NCBI RefSeq assembly: GCF_029167645.1
Contig: NZ_CP119147.1
Location: forward strand, 496,001 to 560,000
Reading direction: 5' to 3'
DNA length: 64,000 bases
DNA from: Streptomyces sp. AM 2-1-1
GTDB taxonomy: Bacteria; Actinomycetota; Actinomycetes; Streptomycetales; Streptomycetaceae
The position numbers were made by a program, and so were the translations under genes. Within the stretch, counting starts at the first letter, position 1. Every line of letters starts with the position of its first letter. The notes beneath the pieces were generated by a model. That model worked only from the letters and a program-made list of their open reading frames with translations. It made no database searches and had not been told where the DNA came from. Shown piece by piece: positions 46,110-56,864 of the stretch.

Positions 46110-46361
46110 TCACTTTCCCGTGTCGACGACGCCGCCCCCCGGGTTGATGCCCCTGTTCTTGCTCACCCAGGCCGTCTGCAGCATCTCGTAGTCCTCATCA
46201 CTGAGAACCCGGCATGCCTCGGGCCGGTCGGGGACGGTGTATGTGCGTGTGGCACTGATGGCCTTCTTACAGTCGGCCTGCCTATCGGTTTCGGACGTGC
46301 CGCATGCGGTAAGTGCGGCCGTGAGCATGGCGATCGAGGCGACGGCGGTGCGGGTCCTCAT
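46110..46361 (-). CDS. Small lipoprotein, 83 residues
   Basis: ATG 46361 with GGGGGAATT upstream. Signal MRTRTAVASIAMLTAALTAC with the lipobox LTAC, then a short domain with two further Cys (ADCKKAIS and EACRVLSDEDYEMLQTAW). No known family; perhaps a single disulfide. Convergent relics surround it. Confidence 0.7.
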   Translation of the reverse strand: MRTRTAVASIAMLTAALTACGTSETDRQADCKKAISATRTYTVPDRPEACRVLSDEDYEMLQTAWVSKNRGINPGGGVVDTGK

Positions 46362-46504
46362 AATTCCCCCAGGATCGCGTGGTGCGGGTGAGGCAATCAT
46401 GTGATGGGCGAGGGGGCGGAGGGGAGGCTTCGGCGGCAGTTCGCGTTTCGAGCCTCGGTTCTGCTCAAAAGCTGAACGATCCTCCGGGGCCGTCGCCTCT
46501 AACG

Positions 46505-46630
46505 AGCCGCTGCCGGAGCGGTGGGTGATCGAGCGGACCTTCGCCCGGCCGATGCAGCACCGCCGTCTGGCAAGTGACTGACTACTCATCAGATGCCCTC
46601 TTGGCCGAAATCGCGGCCGTGACTCCTGTT
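46505..46630 (+). mobile_element. IS5-like transposase C-terminal scrap
   Basis: PLPERWVIERTFARPMQHRR is the conserved tail of IS5-family transposases (RRWVVERTFAW-type). A stop follows, and a shifted frame gives DYSSDALLAEIAA. Only this end remains. Confidence 0.6.
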
Positions 46631-46681
46631 TCACTGCGGACCCCGCCATGTCCGGTGAGGTCGTCCCCGTCGTCAGTCACG

Positions 46682-47074
46682 TCACACCGCACGGGCCGAG
46701 TCGAACCGGCGCCGAGCCTCTTCAATGTGGTCAAGGTAGGCGCGTGTCCAGGCGCACATACCGTTGACCGTGGTGCGCAGTGCCTGGCCGGCTTCGGTGA
46801 GACGGTACTCGACACGCGGCGGAACCACCGGATGAACGGTCCTGTCGACCAGCCCATCCCGTTCGAGGTGCCGCAGGGTCTGGGACAGCATCTTGTGGCT
46901 GATTCCTCCGACCTGCTTCTGCAACTCGGTGAACCGCAGGGTGCGATCGGCCAGGACGTTGATGAGCAGCAACGCCCATTTGTTGGCCACGCCCGAGAAA
47001 ATCTCACGGGCCAGCGAGTCGGCACGGGTGAGATCCGTGTCGGCCGGATCACGGGTGGAGTGCTTGGTTACCAC
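46682..47074 (-). CDS. HxlR family transcriptional regulator
   Basis: 130 residues, a winged HTH of HxlR type: FSGVANKWALLLINVLADRT, LRFTELQKQVGGISHKMLSQ, TLRHLERDGLVDRTVHPVVP with PRVEYRLTEAGQ. These small dimeric regulators often control the divergent gene, here a VOC protein 107 bp away. It lacks the usual N-terminal Cys that redox-sensing members have, so the signal is unclear. GTG 47074 with AGAAGGG upstream. Confidence 0.92.
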   Translation of the reverse strand: MVTKHSTRDPADTDLTRADSLAREIFSGVANKWALLLINVLADRTLRFTELQKQVGGISHKMLSQTLRHLERDGLVDRTVHPVVPPRVEYRLTEAGQALRTTVNGMCAWTRAYLDHIEEARRRFDSARAV

Positions 47075-47181
47075 GGGGTGCCCTTCTCACGGAAAGGTGC
47101 GTTCTTCCAGTTCGGAGCATACTCTCCTACGGTTACTCCGTATCTGCTGGAGACTGAGGCAGCCTGCACGGAGGAGCAACG

Positions 47182-47556
47182 ATGATCCTTAAGACGTACG
47201 CCCGCCTTTGGGCCGACGACCTGAGCACGACCCTTCCCCTGCTGGAGCGCTTGACGGGAGCCCGTCCGGACTTGCACTTCGCCTTCGATGGGGTCGAACT
47301 CGCCGCCGTCGGTGACTTCCTGGTCATCGCCGGACCTGCGGAGGAACGCGCTCGATATGCCCACGCCACGGCCACAGTGATCGTCTCCGACCTGGACCAT
47401 GCACGTGAGGCACTGGACGAGGCTGGCGCCGAGATCACCGCGGAGGAAGCGACCAGCGCGACCGGCCGCTTCCTCTACGCCCGTCATCGGGGCGGAGTGG
47501 AGGCCGAGTACGTCGAATGGAAGCCGGAGGTGCGGCGTCGGGTGCTCGGAGCGTAG
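47182..47556 (+). CDS. VOC (glyoxalase/dioxygenase fold) protein
   Basis: 124 residues, one VOC module: MILKTYARLWADDLSTTLPL, VGDFLVIAGPAEERARYAHA, VIVSDLDHAREALDEAGAEI, TGRFLYARHRGGVEAEYVEW. Probably a dimeric metal-dependent enzyme or binding protein; the substrate is unknown. It is divergent from the HxlR regulator and is its likely target. Intact, unlike most neighbours. Confidence 0.88.
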   Translation: MILKTYARLWADDLSTTLPLLERLTGARPDLHFAFDGVELAAVGDFLVIAGPAEERARYAHATATVIVSDLDHAREALDEAGAEITAEEATSATGRFLYARHRGGVEAEYVEWKPEVRRRVLGA

Positions 47557-47626
47557 GTGTCGGCCGGCCCTTGGGAGAGGGCTGAGGTGAGACTGCGCCG
47601 CTCCTTGACCGGTTAGCGGCAGCCAG

Positions 47627-48472
47627 CTACCTCACGGCATCGGTCACCGGACCGCGCAGGCGCCGCCGACAAGTGAGTGCGCATCCGAGGGTGAGGAAGG
47701 CTTCGTGGACGTCATCGCGGATCTCCCAGCGGATCCGTAGTCGGCGGAACCAGTACAGGTGGGCGCATGAGCGCTCCACCACCGCGTTGGGTGCCCAGTC
47801 CCGAGCCGTGCTCGGTTCCGCGCCGGGCGCCCGCCGGCTTCACGCCGAGCTCCCAGACCAGGCGGCGGTATGCGTCGTGGTCGTAGCCGCGCTCACCCAG
47901 CACCACATCCGGGCGGCGCCGGGGCCGGCCCCGCTTGCCCCGCGCGGACGGCACGTCCTGGCGGAGTGGGATCAGCTGAGTGACGTCGTGGAGGTTGCCG
48001 CCGGTCAGGGTCGCGGCGAGCGGGATCCCGGTGACGTCGGTGATCAGATGGTGCCTGCTGCCCGTCCTGCCCCGGTCAACAGGGCTCCTTCCCGCCTTGG
48101 AGCACTCTTTGATGCGCGGATGCGGGAACCGTCGACAACCTCCCGGGAAGAATCCACGGCGTTCGCGCTGCGGAGCCTGGCGAGGAGGGCCCCGTGCAGT
48201 CGCAACCACACCTCGGCCTCGGTCCACTAGGCCAGCCGGTGCCCGCAGGTCATGCCGGAGCCGGAGCCGAGTTCCTGCGGGAGGTGTTTCCAGGTGATTC
48301 CGGTGTGCAGGACGAACCGGATGCCCTGGAACACGACCCGGTCCGAACGCCGCTTGTGCCCGGGGGGCCGGGCCCGGCGCTCAACCTTGGGCAACAGCGG
48401 CTCGATCGCCGCCCACCACTCGTCATCGACCTCCCACGGATTCGGCCGAGCCACCCCGCGCCCCCGGATCAT
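47627..48472 (-). pseudogene. IS5-family transposase, multiply frameshifted
   Basis: Starts well at ATG 48472 (VDDEWWAAIEPLLPK, RFVLHTGITWKHLPQELGSG), shifts near 48230, then shows TGGNLHDVTQLIPLRQDVPS with GKRGRPRRRPDVVLGERGYD, and shifts again to VVERSCAHLYWFRRLRIRWE to the stop at 47627. The DDE motif region is scattered over frames, so it cannot be active as read. Confidence 0.78.
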
Positions 48473-48558
48473 CAGTCCCGGAGCGATCCAATCACCTGGC
48501 AGATCATTCCGTCAGGGATGCCGGAGCCCTCGGCCGAGCCCCGGACAGCGCGGACGTC

Positions 48559-48747
48559 ATGACCGGGATCCAGATGGCCGAGACGATCGCGGCATTGGTT
48601 CCTTAGGACCTGCACGTGTCCGAGCGGGGCAGTTCGGACGGGCTCGGGCACGCGGTGGTGGATGACGGCCACGGGAAATCCCTGGTGGACGTGACCGTCC
48701 AATCCGCGGACGGGCGTCAGTCCACGCCGCACGGGTCGCCGCCGTGA
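48559..48747 (+). pseudogene. Fragment of a secreted-protein-like gene
   Basis: MTGIQMAETIAALVP, a TAG stop, then DLHVSERGSSDGLGHAVVDD and GKSLVDVTVQSADGRQ. It looks like the end of a Streptomyces exported protein of unknown function, with a nonsense codon and no start. Weakly supported. Confidence 0.35.
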
Positions 48748-48788
48748 CGGCGGCGACCCTCCGGGCGGTCACCCAGCAGCCATCCGTA

Positions 48789-50249
<1,461 letters not shown>

Positions 50250-50447
50250 CTAGAAGTCGCGGAAAGAACCGGATCGCGGCGGCTGCGTCGTCCGTCCTCA
50301 TGCGGTCGACGGACGGCAGGCCGGCGCGTGCGCGGATCTGTCGTGCGGCTGTGCGTGGGTCTGCCGGACGGCAGAGGTCCCCCGGAGTCGCCCCGGGGCG
50401 GGGCGTCCCGAATCACGTCCGGTGTCTCAGACAGGGATGATTGAGGC

Positions 50448-50467
50448 ATTGACCGTGGACCGTCAAT
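50448..50467. promoter_or_regulatory. Inverted repeat in xlnA promoter
   Basis: ATTGACCGTGGACCGTCAAT: outer ATTGAC/GTCAAT arms are perfect. On the minus strand it includes a TTGACG that could be the xlnA -35 box. Confidence 0.45.
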
Positions 50468-50499
50468 ACCTCGCACAGAAATTGTTTGCGCTCACATTT

Positions 50500-50511
50500 C
50501 GAAACTTTTCG
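50500..50511. promoter_or_regulatory. CGAAA-N2-TTTCG palindrome, xlnA side
   Basis: CGAAACTTTTCG, upstream of the xlnA promoter. It resembles the CGAAACTTTCG-type repeats reported upstream of S. lividans xylanase genes. Confidence 0.6.
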
Positions 50512-50654
50512 AAGTGCAGGTGAGAGCGGGTCGGGCGCCTCGGCGCAGCCACCGCAAGTCGACTCAAACCCGCTGAAGGGCTACGTCCGCGCTTCGCAGC
50601 CTCATGCCCGGCCCACCGGGGCGAGGTCAATCGCAACCAGATCTGCCAGACACC

Positions 50655-50683
50655 TTGACTGCGCGCGCTCACATTCCTAGCTT
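50655..50683 (+). promoter_or_regulatory. abfB promoter
   Basis: TTGACT (50655-50660), 17 nt, TAGCTT (50678-50683). The transcript would start near 50690, ahead of the second CGAAA-N2-TTTCG site. Confidence 0.55.
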
Positions 50684-50708
50684 GTGGCGTCATGAGAACG
50701 AAGCCTGC

Positions 50709-50722
50709 TCGAAATGTTTCGA
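50709..50722. promoter_or_regulatory. CGAAA-N2-TTTCG palindrome, abfB side
   Basis: TCGAAATGTTTCGA, same half-site and spacing as 50500-50511, placed about 20 nt after the predicted abfB start point. Confidence 0.6.
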
Positions 50723-50801
50723 CGATGCTTCGACCTTACGACCCCACACCCACCCCGCCCGACGGGTCACCCCCGCCCGCCTTCGCCCAGGAGGTCCTTT
50801 G

Positions 50802-52268
50802 ATGTGGTTCCGCCATCCGTCCCCACTCCGTCCGGGGCGCCTGCTCGCGCTCCTCGCACCGTTGTTGCTCGTGGCCGGCTTCCTCGGAGCCCAGCCCGCC
50901 GCCGCGGCGACCGTCGATCCCAGCGCCTCGTACGTACTGGTCAACCGCAATAGCGGCAAGGCCCTGGACGTCTACAACCTGGCGACCGAGGACGGCGCCC
51001 GCATCACCCAGTGGACCCGGAACGATCAGAACCAGCAGCAGTGGCAGTTCGTCGATTCCGGAGGCGGCTACTACCGCGTCAAGTCCGTCCACTCGGGCAA
51101 GGTGCTGGACGTCCACAACTGGTCCACCGCCAACGGCGGCTCGATCGTCCAGTGGGCCGACCTGAACGCCACCAACCAGCAGTGGAAGCTGGCCGACAGC
51201 TCGGACGGCTACGTGAGGCTCATCTCACGGCACAGCAACAAGGCGCTCGAAGTGCAGGGCGCCTCCACGGCCGACAACGCGAACGTCGTCCAGTACGACG
51301 ACTGGGGCGGCACCAATCAGCAGTGGAAGCTGGTCAAGGCCGGCGGCGGCACCTCCGGCACGTGCAGCCTCCCGTCGGCCTACCGCTGGGCGTCGACGGG
51401 CGCACTGGCACAGCCCAAGCAGGGATGGGCGTCGCTCAAGGACTTCACGGTCGTCCCCTACAACGGCAAGCAGCTCGTCTATGCGACGACGCACGACACC
51501 GGGTCGAGTTGGGGTTCGATGAACTTCAGCCTGTTCACCAACTGGTCGGAGATGGCCTCGGCCGGCCAGAACACGATGTCGTCGGCGACCGTCGCGCCCA
51601 CGCTCTTCTACTTCGCGCCGAAGAACATCTGGGTGCTCACCTACCAGTGGGGCGGGAGCGCCTTCTCCTACCGGACGTCGAGCGACCCCACCAACCCCAA
51701 CGGCTGGTCCGCCCCGCAGGTGCTCTTCTCCGGGAGCATCGGCGACTCCGGAACCGGACCCATCGATCAGACGCTCATCGGTGACGGGACGAACATGTAC
51801 CTGTTCTTCGCCGGCGACAACGGCAAGATCTACCGGGCCAGTATGCCGATAGGGAACTTCCCCGGCAGCTTCGGGACGTCCTCCACCGTGGTCATGAGCG
51901 ACACGACGAACAACCTCTTCGAAGCCCCGCAGGTCTACAAGCTGCAGGGACAGGACCGGTACCTCATGATCGTCGAGGCGATCGGTGCGCAGGGCCGCTA
52001 CTTCCGCTCGTTCACGGCCACCAGCCTGAACGGTTCGTGGACCCCCCAGGCCGCGACCGAGAGCAATCCGTTCGCCGGCAAGGCCAACAGTGGCGCCACC
52101 TGGACCAACGACATCAGCCATGGCGAACTGATCCGCACCAGCGCCGATCAGACCATGACCGTCGACCCCTGCAACCTGCAGTTGCTCTACCAGGGCCGCA
52201 GCCCCAGCTCCGGCGGGGACTACGGCCTCCTGCCCTACCGCCCGGGTCTGCTGACACTGCAGCGCTGA
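50802..52268 (+). CDS. abfB: GH62 alpha-L-arabinofuranosidase with N-terminal CBM13
   Basis: 488 residues from ATG 50802 (AGGAGGT 6 nt upstream). Signal peptide about 1-36 (ends PAAAA), CBM13 about 40-175 with three QxW repeats (QQQWQF, NQQWKL, NQQWKL), a short linker, and the GH62 domain from about 185 ([40 protein letters not shown], ending [12 protein letters not shown]). It removes arabinose side chains from arabinoxylan and thereby helps XlnA. The order matches S. lividans AbfB next to XlnA. Ends at a strong hairpin. Confidence 0.95.
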   Translation: MWFRHPSPLRPGRLLALLAPLLLVAGFLGAQPAAAATVDPSASYVLVNRNSGKALDVYNLATEDGARITQWTRNDQNQQQWQFVDSGGGYYRVKSVHSGKVLDVHNWSTANGGSIVQWADLNATNQQWKLADSSDGYVRLISRHSNKALEVQGASTADNANVVQYDDWGGTNQQWKLVKAGGGTSGTCSLPSAYRWASTGALAQPKQGWASLKDFTVVPYNGKQLVYATTHDTGSSWGSMNFSLFTNWSEMASAGQNTMSSATVAPTLFYFAPKNIWVLTYQWGGSAFSYRTSSDPTNPNGWSAPQVLFSGSIGDSGTGPIDQTLIGDGTNMYLFFAGDNGKIYRASMPIGNFPGSFGTSSTVVMSDTTNNLFEAPQVYKLQGQDRYLMIVEAIGAQGRYFRSFTATSLNGSWTPQAATESNPFAGKANSGATWTNDISHGELIRTSADQTMTVDPCNLQLLYQGRSPSSGGDYGLLPYRPGLLTLQR

Positions 52269-52275
52269 CGGGACG

Positions 52276-52312
52276 GCGCGGCCGGCTCGGTCACCCACCG
52301 AGCCGGCCGCGC
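52276..52312 (+). terminator. abfB terminator
   Basis: A 16-bp perfect stem (gcgcggccggctcggt and its complement) with the 5-nt loop caccc, 7 nt after the stop. Confidence 0.8.
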
Positions 52313-52430
52313 ACGGCCTCGTCTCCCTCACGGCCACTTCCGCGGGGCGGCGGGGGCGACGATCCGCCCCGCCCGGCGGAGCTGCCAGTGGCCGTCGTCC
52401 TCGCCGCGCTCTTCTTCGCCGCATTCGCGG

Positions 52431-52566
52431 ACTCGCGGACTCGCGGACTCGCGGACTCGCGGACTCGCGGACTCGCGGACTCGCGGACTCGCTGACTCGC
52501 TGACTCGCTGACTCGCTGACTCGCTGACTCGCTGACTCGCTGACTCGCTGACTCGCTGACTCGCTG
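52431..52566. repeat. Octanucleotide tandem repeat, 17 units
   Basis: Seven consecutive ACTCGCGG units followed by ten ACTCGCTG units, without interruption, total 136 bp. It is intergenic, and the period is not a multiple of three. Confidence 0.95.
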
Positions 52567-53195
52567 ATGGTCCGTCGGACGGCGCTCTCCGTCGACCTCC
52601 CGACGTCACCACCTCGGCCTCCTGAGCCCCTCCCACCTCCGGAGACCTTTACACCCCGGACGGGCAGGAGGAGCATCCTCCCATCGTTGACAACGTTGTC
52701 GGCCCGGCGCATCGTCCACATGGCCTACGCCCAGGTGCCCCCGCTCACCCTGGTAGACCCGAGGCCGACAGCTCGCCCCGGGACGGTCAGGTCCCCCTCC
52801 TGATCCCCACGGATCTCTCCGCCTCGCGTCCCCACCCCGACAGTTGTATCGATCACGCGCGATGGACGGATCACGAGACGGTCCGGCCGACGGTGTTTCG
52901 GCCACATTCGGGAGTACGGGGAGAGGCTCGGCCCGACGGCCGGGGCTCTCGCCACTTCCGTGATCGCCAGACCCTCGGACACGGCCCCGCCCGAGGTCCC
53001 GCACCGGGTGCGGCGCTGTCCCCGCACCGGCGGGCGGTCGCCGTCCCCGGCTTCCGACAGGGGCTTCGGACCTTCAGGTCTACGCCACGATGCGCGGCCA
53101 TGGCGACAGATCTGGACAAAAAACCCTTGGACCCCCGGGCACTCGTCGCGGGAGACTCCGTTCGCTCACCCACCACCTGGACGAAACGGGTCTTG
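52567..53195. other. Intergenic region with orphan LacI-type operator
   Basis: About 630 bp. GACAACGTTGTC (52689-52700) is a perfect palindrome with central CG, preceded by TTGACA (52687-52692) and, 17 nt later, CATCGT. Only a 27-codon frame (MAYAQVPPLTLVDPRP start, ATG near 52721) follows. No recognisable gene; possibly the leftover front of a lost operon. Confidence 0.45.
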
Positions 53196-55079
53196 ATGGG
53201 ATCAATCGAAGCCAAGGACGGGCTGCCGAGCAAGGGTTCGGTCCTCCTCGCACTCCGCTACTACACCCGGGAACTCTCCCGGCTCCGCCTGCTGGCCGCA
53301 CCGGCGCTGCTGCTGCCGGCCCTGGGCAACATCGGCCTCTACTACGTCTCCCCGCTGATCGTCGCGAAGCTCGTGGGCCACGTGGCCGGGAACGACGCGG
53401 GCACCGTCGACCTCGGGGCGATACTCCCCTACGTCCTCGGCTTCGCCGGGGTACTGCTGTTCTCGGAGACGCTGTGGCGCGTGGGACTGCACTGTCTGAA
53501 CCGCCTCGAGGGGCGGGGCATCGAGCACCTCTACGTCACCGGTATGGATGAACTCTTCGTCAAGGACTCCGCGTTCTTCCACGACAACTTCGCCGGATCG
53601 CTGACCAAGCGAATGCTGAGTTTCGCGTCGCGGTTCGAGGAGTTCGTCGACACGCTGACCTTCTCCGTCATGGGCAGTCTCGTGCCGCTGACCTTCGCCT
53701 CCGTGGTGCTGTGGAGTTACGACCCGCTGCTCGTCGTCGGACTCCTGACGCTCATCGTGCTCACGGCACTGATCGTGACACCGCTGATCCGGCGCCGTCA
53801 GACGATCGTCGCCGCGCGGGAGCAGGCGATCGCCCGGGTGTCGGGCCACGTCGCCGACAGCCTGATGAACATGGACACGGTCCAGTCCTTCGCCGCCGAG
53901 GACCGCGAGGCCGCCGAACACCGCTCCCGGGTCAGGGAGTCGTGCCGGCTCATGGTCCGTTCGTGGGACTACGGCAATCTGCGCATCGACACCCTGGTCG
54001 CGCCGCTCTCGGTGCTGACCAACGTGGTGGGTCTCGTGCTCGCCGTCACCCTCGCGGGTGGCAGTCTCGGGGTGGAGGCGATCATCGTCGCCTTCACCTA
54101 CTACTCCAACGCCACGCGGATCATGTTCGAGTTCAACCAGATCTACCGCCGCCTGGAGAGCTCGATGACGGAGGCGGCCCAATTCACCGAGTTGCTGCTG
54201 GTGCCCCCCACCGTGCTCGACCCTCCCTGCCCCGAACCGCTGCTGCGCGCGGAGGCGGACGTCCGCTTCGAGAAGGTGACCTTCGCCCACGGCGGCGGCA
54301 AACCGCTCTTCGACGCTCTAGATCTGGAGGTCGCCGGGGGGACGAAGATCGGTCTCGTCGGCCGGTCGGGCGGCGGCAAGACCACGCTCACCCGGCTCCT
54401 GTTGCGGATGACGGACATCGAGGCGGGCCGCATCCTCGTCGGCGGCCAGGACATCAGCCGGCTACGCCGGGCCGACCTGCGGAGCCGGATCGCGTACGTC
54501 CCACAGGATCCGGCGATGTTCCACCGCACCCTGCGGGAGAACATCGCCTTCGCCCGGCCGGACGCAAGCGAGGCCGAGATCCGCCGGGCGGCCGAAGCGG
54601 CCCACGTCACGGAGTTCGCCGACGCGCTTCCGGACGGCTTCGACACCATGGTGGGCGAGCGGGGAGTGAAGCTCTCCGGGGGGCAGCGCCAGCGGGTCGC
54701 CCTCGCGCGGGCCATCCTCCGCGACGCGCCGATCCTGCTGCTCGACGAGGCGACCAGCGCTCTGGACTCCGAGAGCGAGATCCTCGTGCAGGACGCCCTG
54801 TGGCGGCTCATGGACGGACGTACGGCCCTGGTGGTGGCGCACCGCCTGAGCACGGTCGCCACCATGGACCGGCTCGTCGTCCTCGACCGCGGCCGGATCG
54901 TCGAGCAGGGCACGCACCAGGAGTTGCTCACGGCCGACGGCGCCTACGCCAAGCTGTGGCAGCACCAGTCGGGAGGCTTCCTCGACGAGACCACCCCCGC
55001 GGACCCCGTCGCCGATCGCGTGGCGGATCCCGTCGCGGGTTCCGTCACCGGTGCTGTCGCGGAGGCCGAGATGTGCTGA
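53196..55079 (+). CDS. ABC exporter: fused membrane and ATPase domains
   Basis: 627 residues from ATG 53196. A six-helix exporter domain about 20-310 (LLLPALGNIGLYYVSPLIVA, ILPYVLGFAGVLLFSETLWR), and an ATPase about 345-585 with Walker A GRSGGGKTT, signature LSGGQRQR, Walker B ILLLDEATSALD and switch His in VAHRLS. Both halves are complete, so it may act as a homodimer exporting a lipid, drug or peptide. An upstream in-frame ATG (53100) is possible, but the stretch between has atypical codon use and neither start has a clear ribosome site. The C-terminal tail repeats DPVAD-like units. Confidence 0.88.
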   Translation: MGSIEAKDGLPSKGSVLLALRYYTRELSRLRLLAAPALLLPALGNIGLYYVSPLIVAKLVGHVAGNDAGTVDLGAILPYVLGFAGVLLFSETLWRVGLHCLNRLEGRGIEHLYVTGMDELFVKDSAFFHDNFAGSLTKRMLSFASRFEEFVDTLTFSVMGSLVPLTFASVVLWSYDPLLVVGLLTLIVLTALIVTPLIRRRQTIVAAREQAIARVSGHVADSLMNMDTVQSFAAEDREAAEHRSRVRESCRLMVRSWDYGNLRIDTLVAPLSVLTNVVGLVLAVTLAGGSLGVEAIIVAFTYYSNATRIMFEFNQIYRRLESSMTEAAQFTELLLVPPTVLDPPCPEPLLRAEADVRFEKVTFAHGGGKPLFDALDLEVAGGTKIGLVGRSGGGKTTLTRLLLRMTDIEAGRILVGGQDISRLRRADLRSRIAYVPQDPAMFHRTLRENIAFARPDASEAEIRRAAEAAHVTEFADALPDGFDTMVGERGVKLSGGQRQRVALARAILRDAPILLLDEATSALDSESEILVQDALWRLMDGRTALVVAHRLSTVATMDRLVVLDRGRIVEQGTHQELLTADGAYAKLWQHQSGGFLDETTPADPVADRVADPVAGSVTGAVAEAEMC

Positions 55080-55257
55080 TCCCGTGGGTGGCGGACGAGG
55101 TCGGTGCCGCCGCCCACCCCCACTCCGGCGGTGACGGTGCGGGACGGCGTCGGCGCCCGTCCCGCTTCTCGCTTCCGGCTTCCCGCTTCCCGCTTTCACG
55201 GGGTCTGCCCGCGTGTACACACGGAACCGGACATACGAGGCGTTCTACCGTTCACCG

Positions 55258-55905
55258 ATGCGATACGTGCCCTGGTGGGTTCTCTTCTCCTCGGTCTGCG
55301 CTCCGATCCTGCTCGTCGGAGGCTGGTCGGTCTCGGCGGAACTCGAAGGGCCCGGCTACGACCCGGCCTCGACCACCATCAGCATCCTCGCCGCCGACGG
55401 GACCCGCGGTTACTGGGTGATGACCTCGGCGCTCGTGGCCCTGGGGGTCTGCCACGTGGTGACCGCCTGCGGGCTGCGGCCGGCCGCGCCGTTCGGCCGG
55501 GCGGCACTGGCGGGCGGCGGCCTTTCGGCGATGCTGCTGGCGCTCTTCCCGGCACCGGCCAGCGGCGGTTCCCTGGCGCACGGTGTGGTGGTGACGGTGG
55601 GGTTCTCGCTTCTGGCCCTGTGGCCGGTCCTGGCGGTGCGCCGGGGTGTCGCAGCGGCGCGGCACTCGCCGGGGCGGTTGGTGCCGGTCACCGGAAGGAC
55701 CGTGCCGTGGGGTCTGCGGCCCGGCCCTTCCGTCGGGGCAGCCACGCTGATATGGCTGGGCGGGGCGTGGTTCCTGCTGGCTCTCCATGTCCTCGACACG
55801 GCCGGGGCCGCGGAACGCGTCATCACCTTCGTCCAGTCGTTCTGGCCCCTCGTCGTGGTCCTGTCCTGCGCGCGGTGGGCGGGGATCGGCGGTCCACGCG
55901 GCTGA
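55258..55905 (+). CDS. DUF998 family membrane protein
   Basis: 215 residues from ATG 55258 (GTG 55213 is a longer option). About six helices, beginning WWVLFSSVCAPILLVGGWSV; the family motif GYDPASTTISILAADG follows the first helix. Function unknown for the family. It lies between the ABC exporter and a convergent enzyme gene. The sequence just before contains short cttcccg repeats. Confidence 0.85.
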   Translation: MRYVPWWVLFSSVCAPILLVGGWSVSAELEGPGYDPASTTISILAADGTRGYWVMTSALVALGVCHVVTACGLRPAAPFGRAALAGGGLSAMLLALFPAPASGGSLAHGVVVTVGFSLLALWPVLAVRRGVAAARHSPGRLVPVTGRTVPWGLRPGPSVGAATLIWLGGAWFLLALHVLDTAGAAERVITFVQSFWPLVVVLSCARWAGIGGPRG

Positions 55906-55955
55906 GCGCCTTCCGTCGGTCCCCCCACCCCGCTCGCCGGCGGACGCCGGACCCG

Positions 55956-56681
55956 TCAGCTCCGCCAGGTGGGCAGGGCCGGCAGCGGACCGGGCGGATC
56001 GACCGCCGCTCCTTCCCCACCGGTACGGCCGGTCAGCCAGCCGAGAAGCTCCGCTCCCGAGCCCGTCACGCGCGGCCCGCGGCCGTCGCCGATCACGTAC
56101 GTCGCTCCCCCGACGAGCAGCACCATGGAGGGGGCGTCGACGCGCCCGGCCAACTCCTCGACGGTCGAGGGAAGTTCCCGGTCCACGAAGGCTGGTGGCC
56201 AGTCCGCCGGCCGGTGACCGGTCCGCAGATCGGTGTGGTGTACCTCGACCTCGCGCAGCATGCTGGCGACCGCACCGCGTACGGGCCGCATGCCGCCGCC
56301 CAGCCAGCGGACCGGTACGTCCCAGCCGTCCTCGGGGTGTTCGGCGGCGGCCCGGAGGAACCGGCGCAGGGCGGTGGCGAGGTCCTCCGCGAGCGCGGCG
56401 GCGGACCGGCCGGCGCCCTCCTCGATCTCCCGCTCCCGATGGGCTTCGTCGGTGTACTGGGGCACGTCGGCGCCCGTGCGGGCCGCGGCGAGCAGTCGGG
56501 ACCGGGAGTCGGCGCTGCGCGCCACGTGGGTGAGCACATGGGCGCGGCTCCATCCGGGAAGCAGCGACGGGGCTCGTACGTCCTCGTCCCCGAAGGCCGC
56601 CGCCGAGGCGAGCAGCGACGTCACGGAGGTGCGCAGTCCGGGCAGGAGGTCGGCGGGGGCGGGTGTCTCGTCGGTGGCCAT
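55956..56681 (-). CDS. Maleylpyruvate isomerase-family mycothiol-dependent protein
   Basis: 241 residues from ATG 56681 (GAGGAGACC upstream). DinB-like helical bundle with LLPGWSRAHVLTHVARSADS, typical of the actinobacterial N-terminal MDMPI domain, a His-rich REVEVHHTDLRTGHRPADWP segment that supplies metal ligands, and a C-terminal domain. Members use mycothiol as cofactor; the substrate here is unknown. Monocistronic, convergent with the DUF998 gene. Confidence 0.9.
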   Translation of the reverse strand: MATDETPAPADLLPGLRTSVTSLLASAAAFGDEDVRAPSLLPGWSRAHVLTHVARSADSRSRLLAAARTGADVPQYTDEAHREREIEEGAGRSAAALAEDLATALRRFLRAAAEHPEDGWDVPVRWLGGGMRPVRGAVASMLREVEVHHTDLRTGHRPADWPPAFVDRELPSTVEELAGRVDAPSMVLLVGGATYVIGDGRGPRVTGSGAELLGWLTGRTGGEGAAVDPPGPLPALPTWRS

Positions 56682-56864
56682 ACGGTCTCCTCGGTGCGGG
56701 GCCTCTGTCTCCTGTGCTGTGTGCCCCTTTACGGGCGGCGGAGTCACGTACCCCTTCCCTGTTTCCTTGCGGGTCGCGAGGCGGGTCACGCGGCTCCGGG
56801 CGACCGGCGCGGCATCCGGGGGACCGCTCCGTTTCGGTGCCGCTCGCCGGGTATACGGCTCCTC

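Noticed and set aside
52431..52566. Octamer array as a CRISPR
   Set aside because: Units are directly adjacent with no spacers, and there are no cas genes.
52893..53195. Upstream extension of the ABC exporter to 52893 or 53100
   Set aside because: Codon use in this stretch is atypical and has no exporter homology; ATG 53196 is preferred, though unproven.
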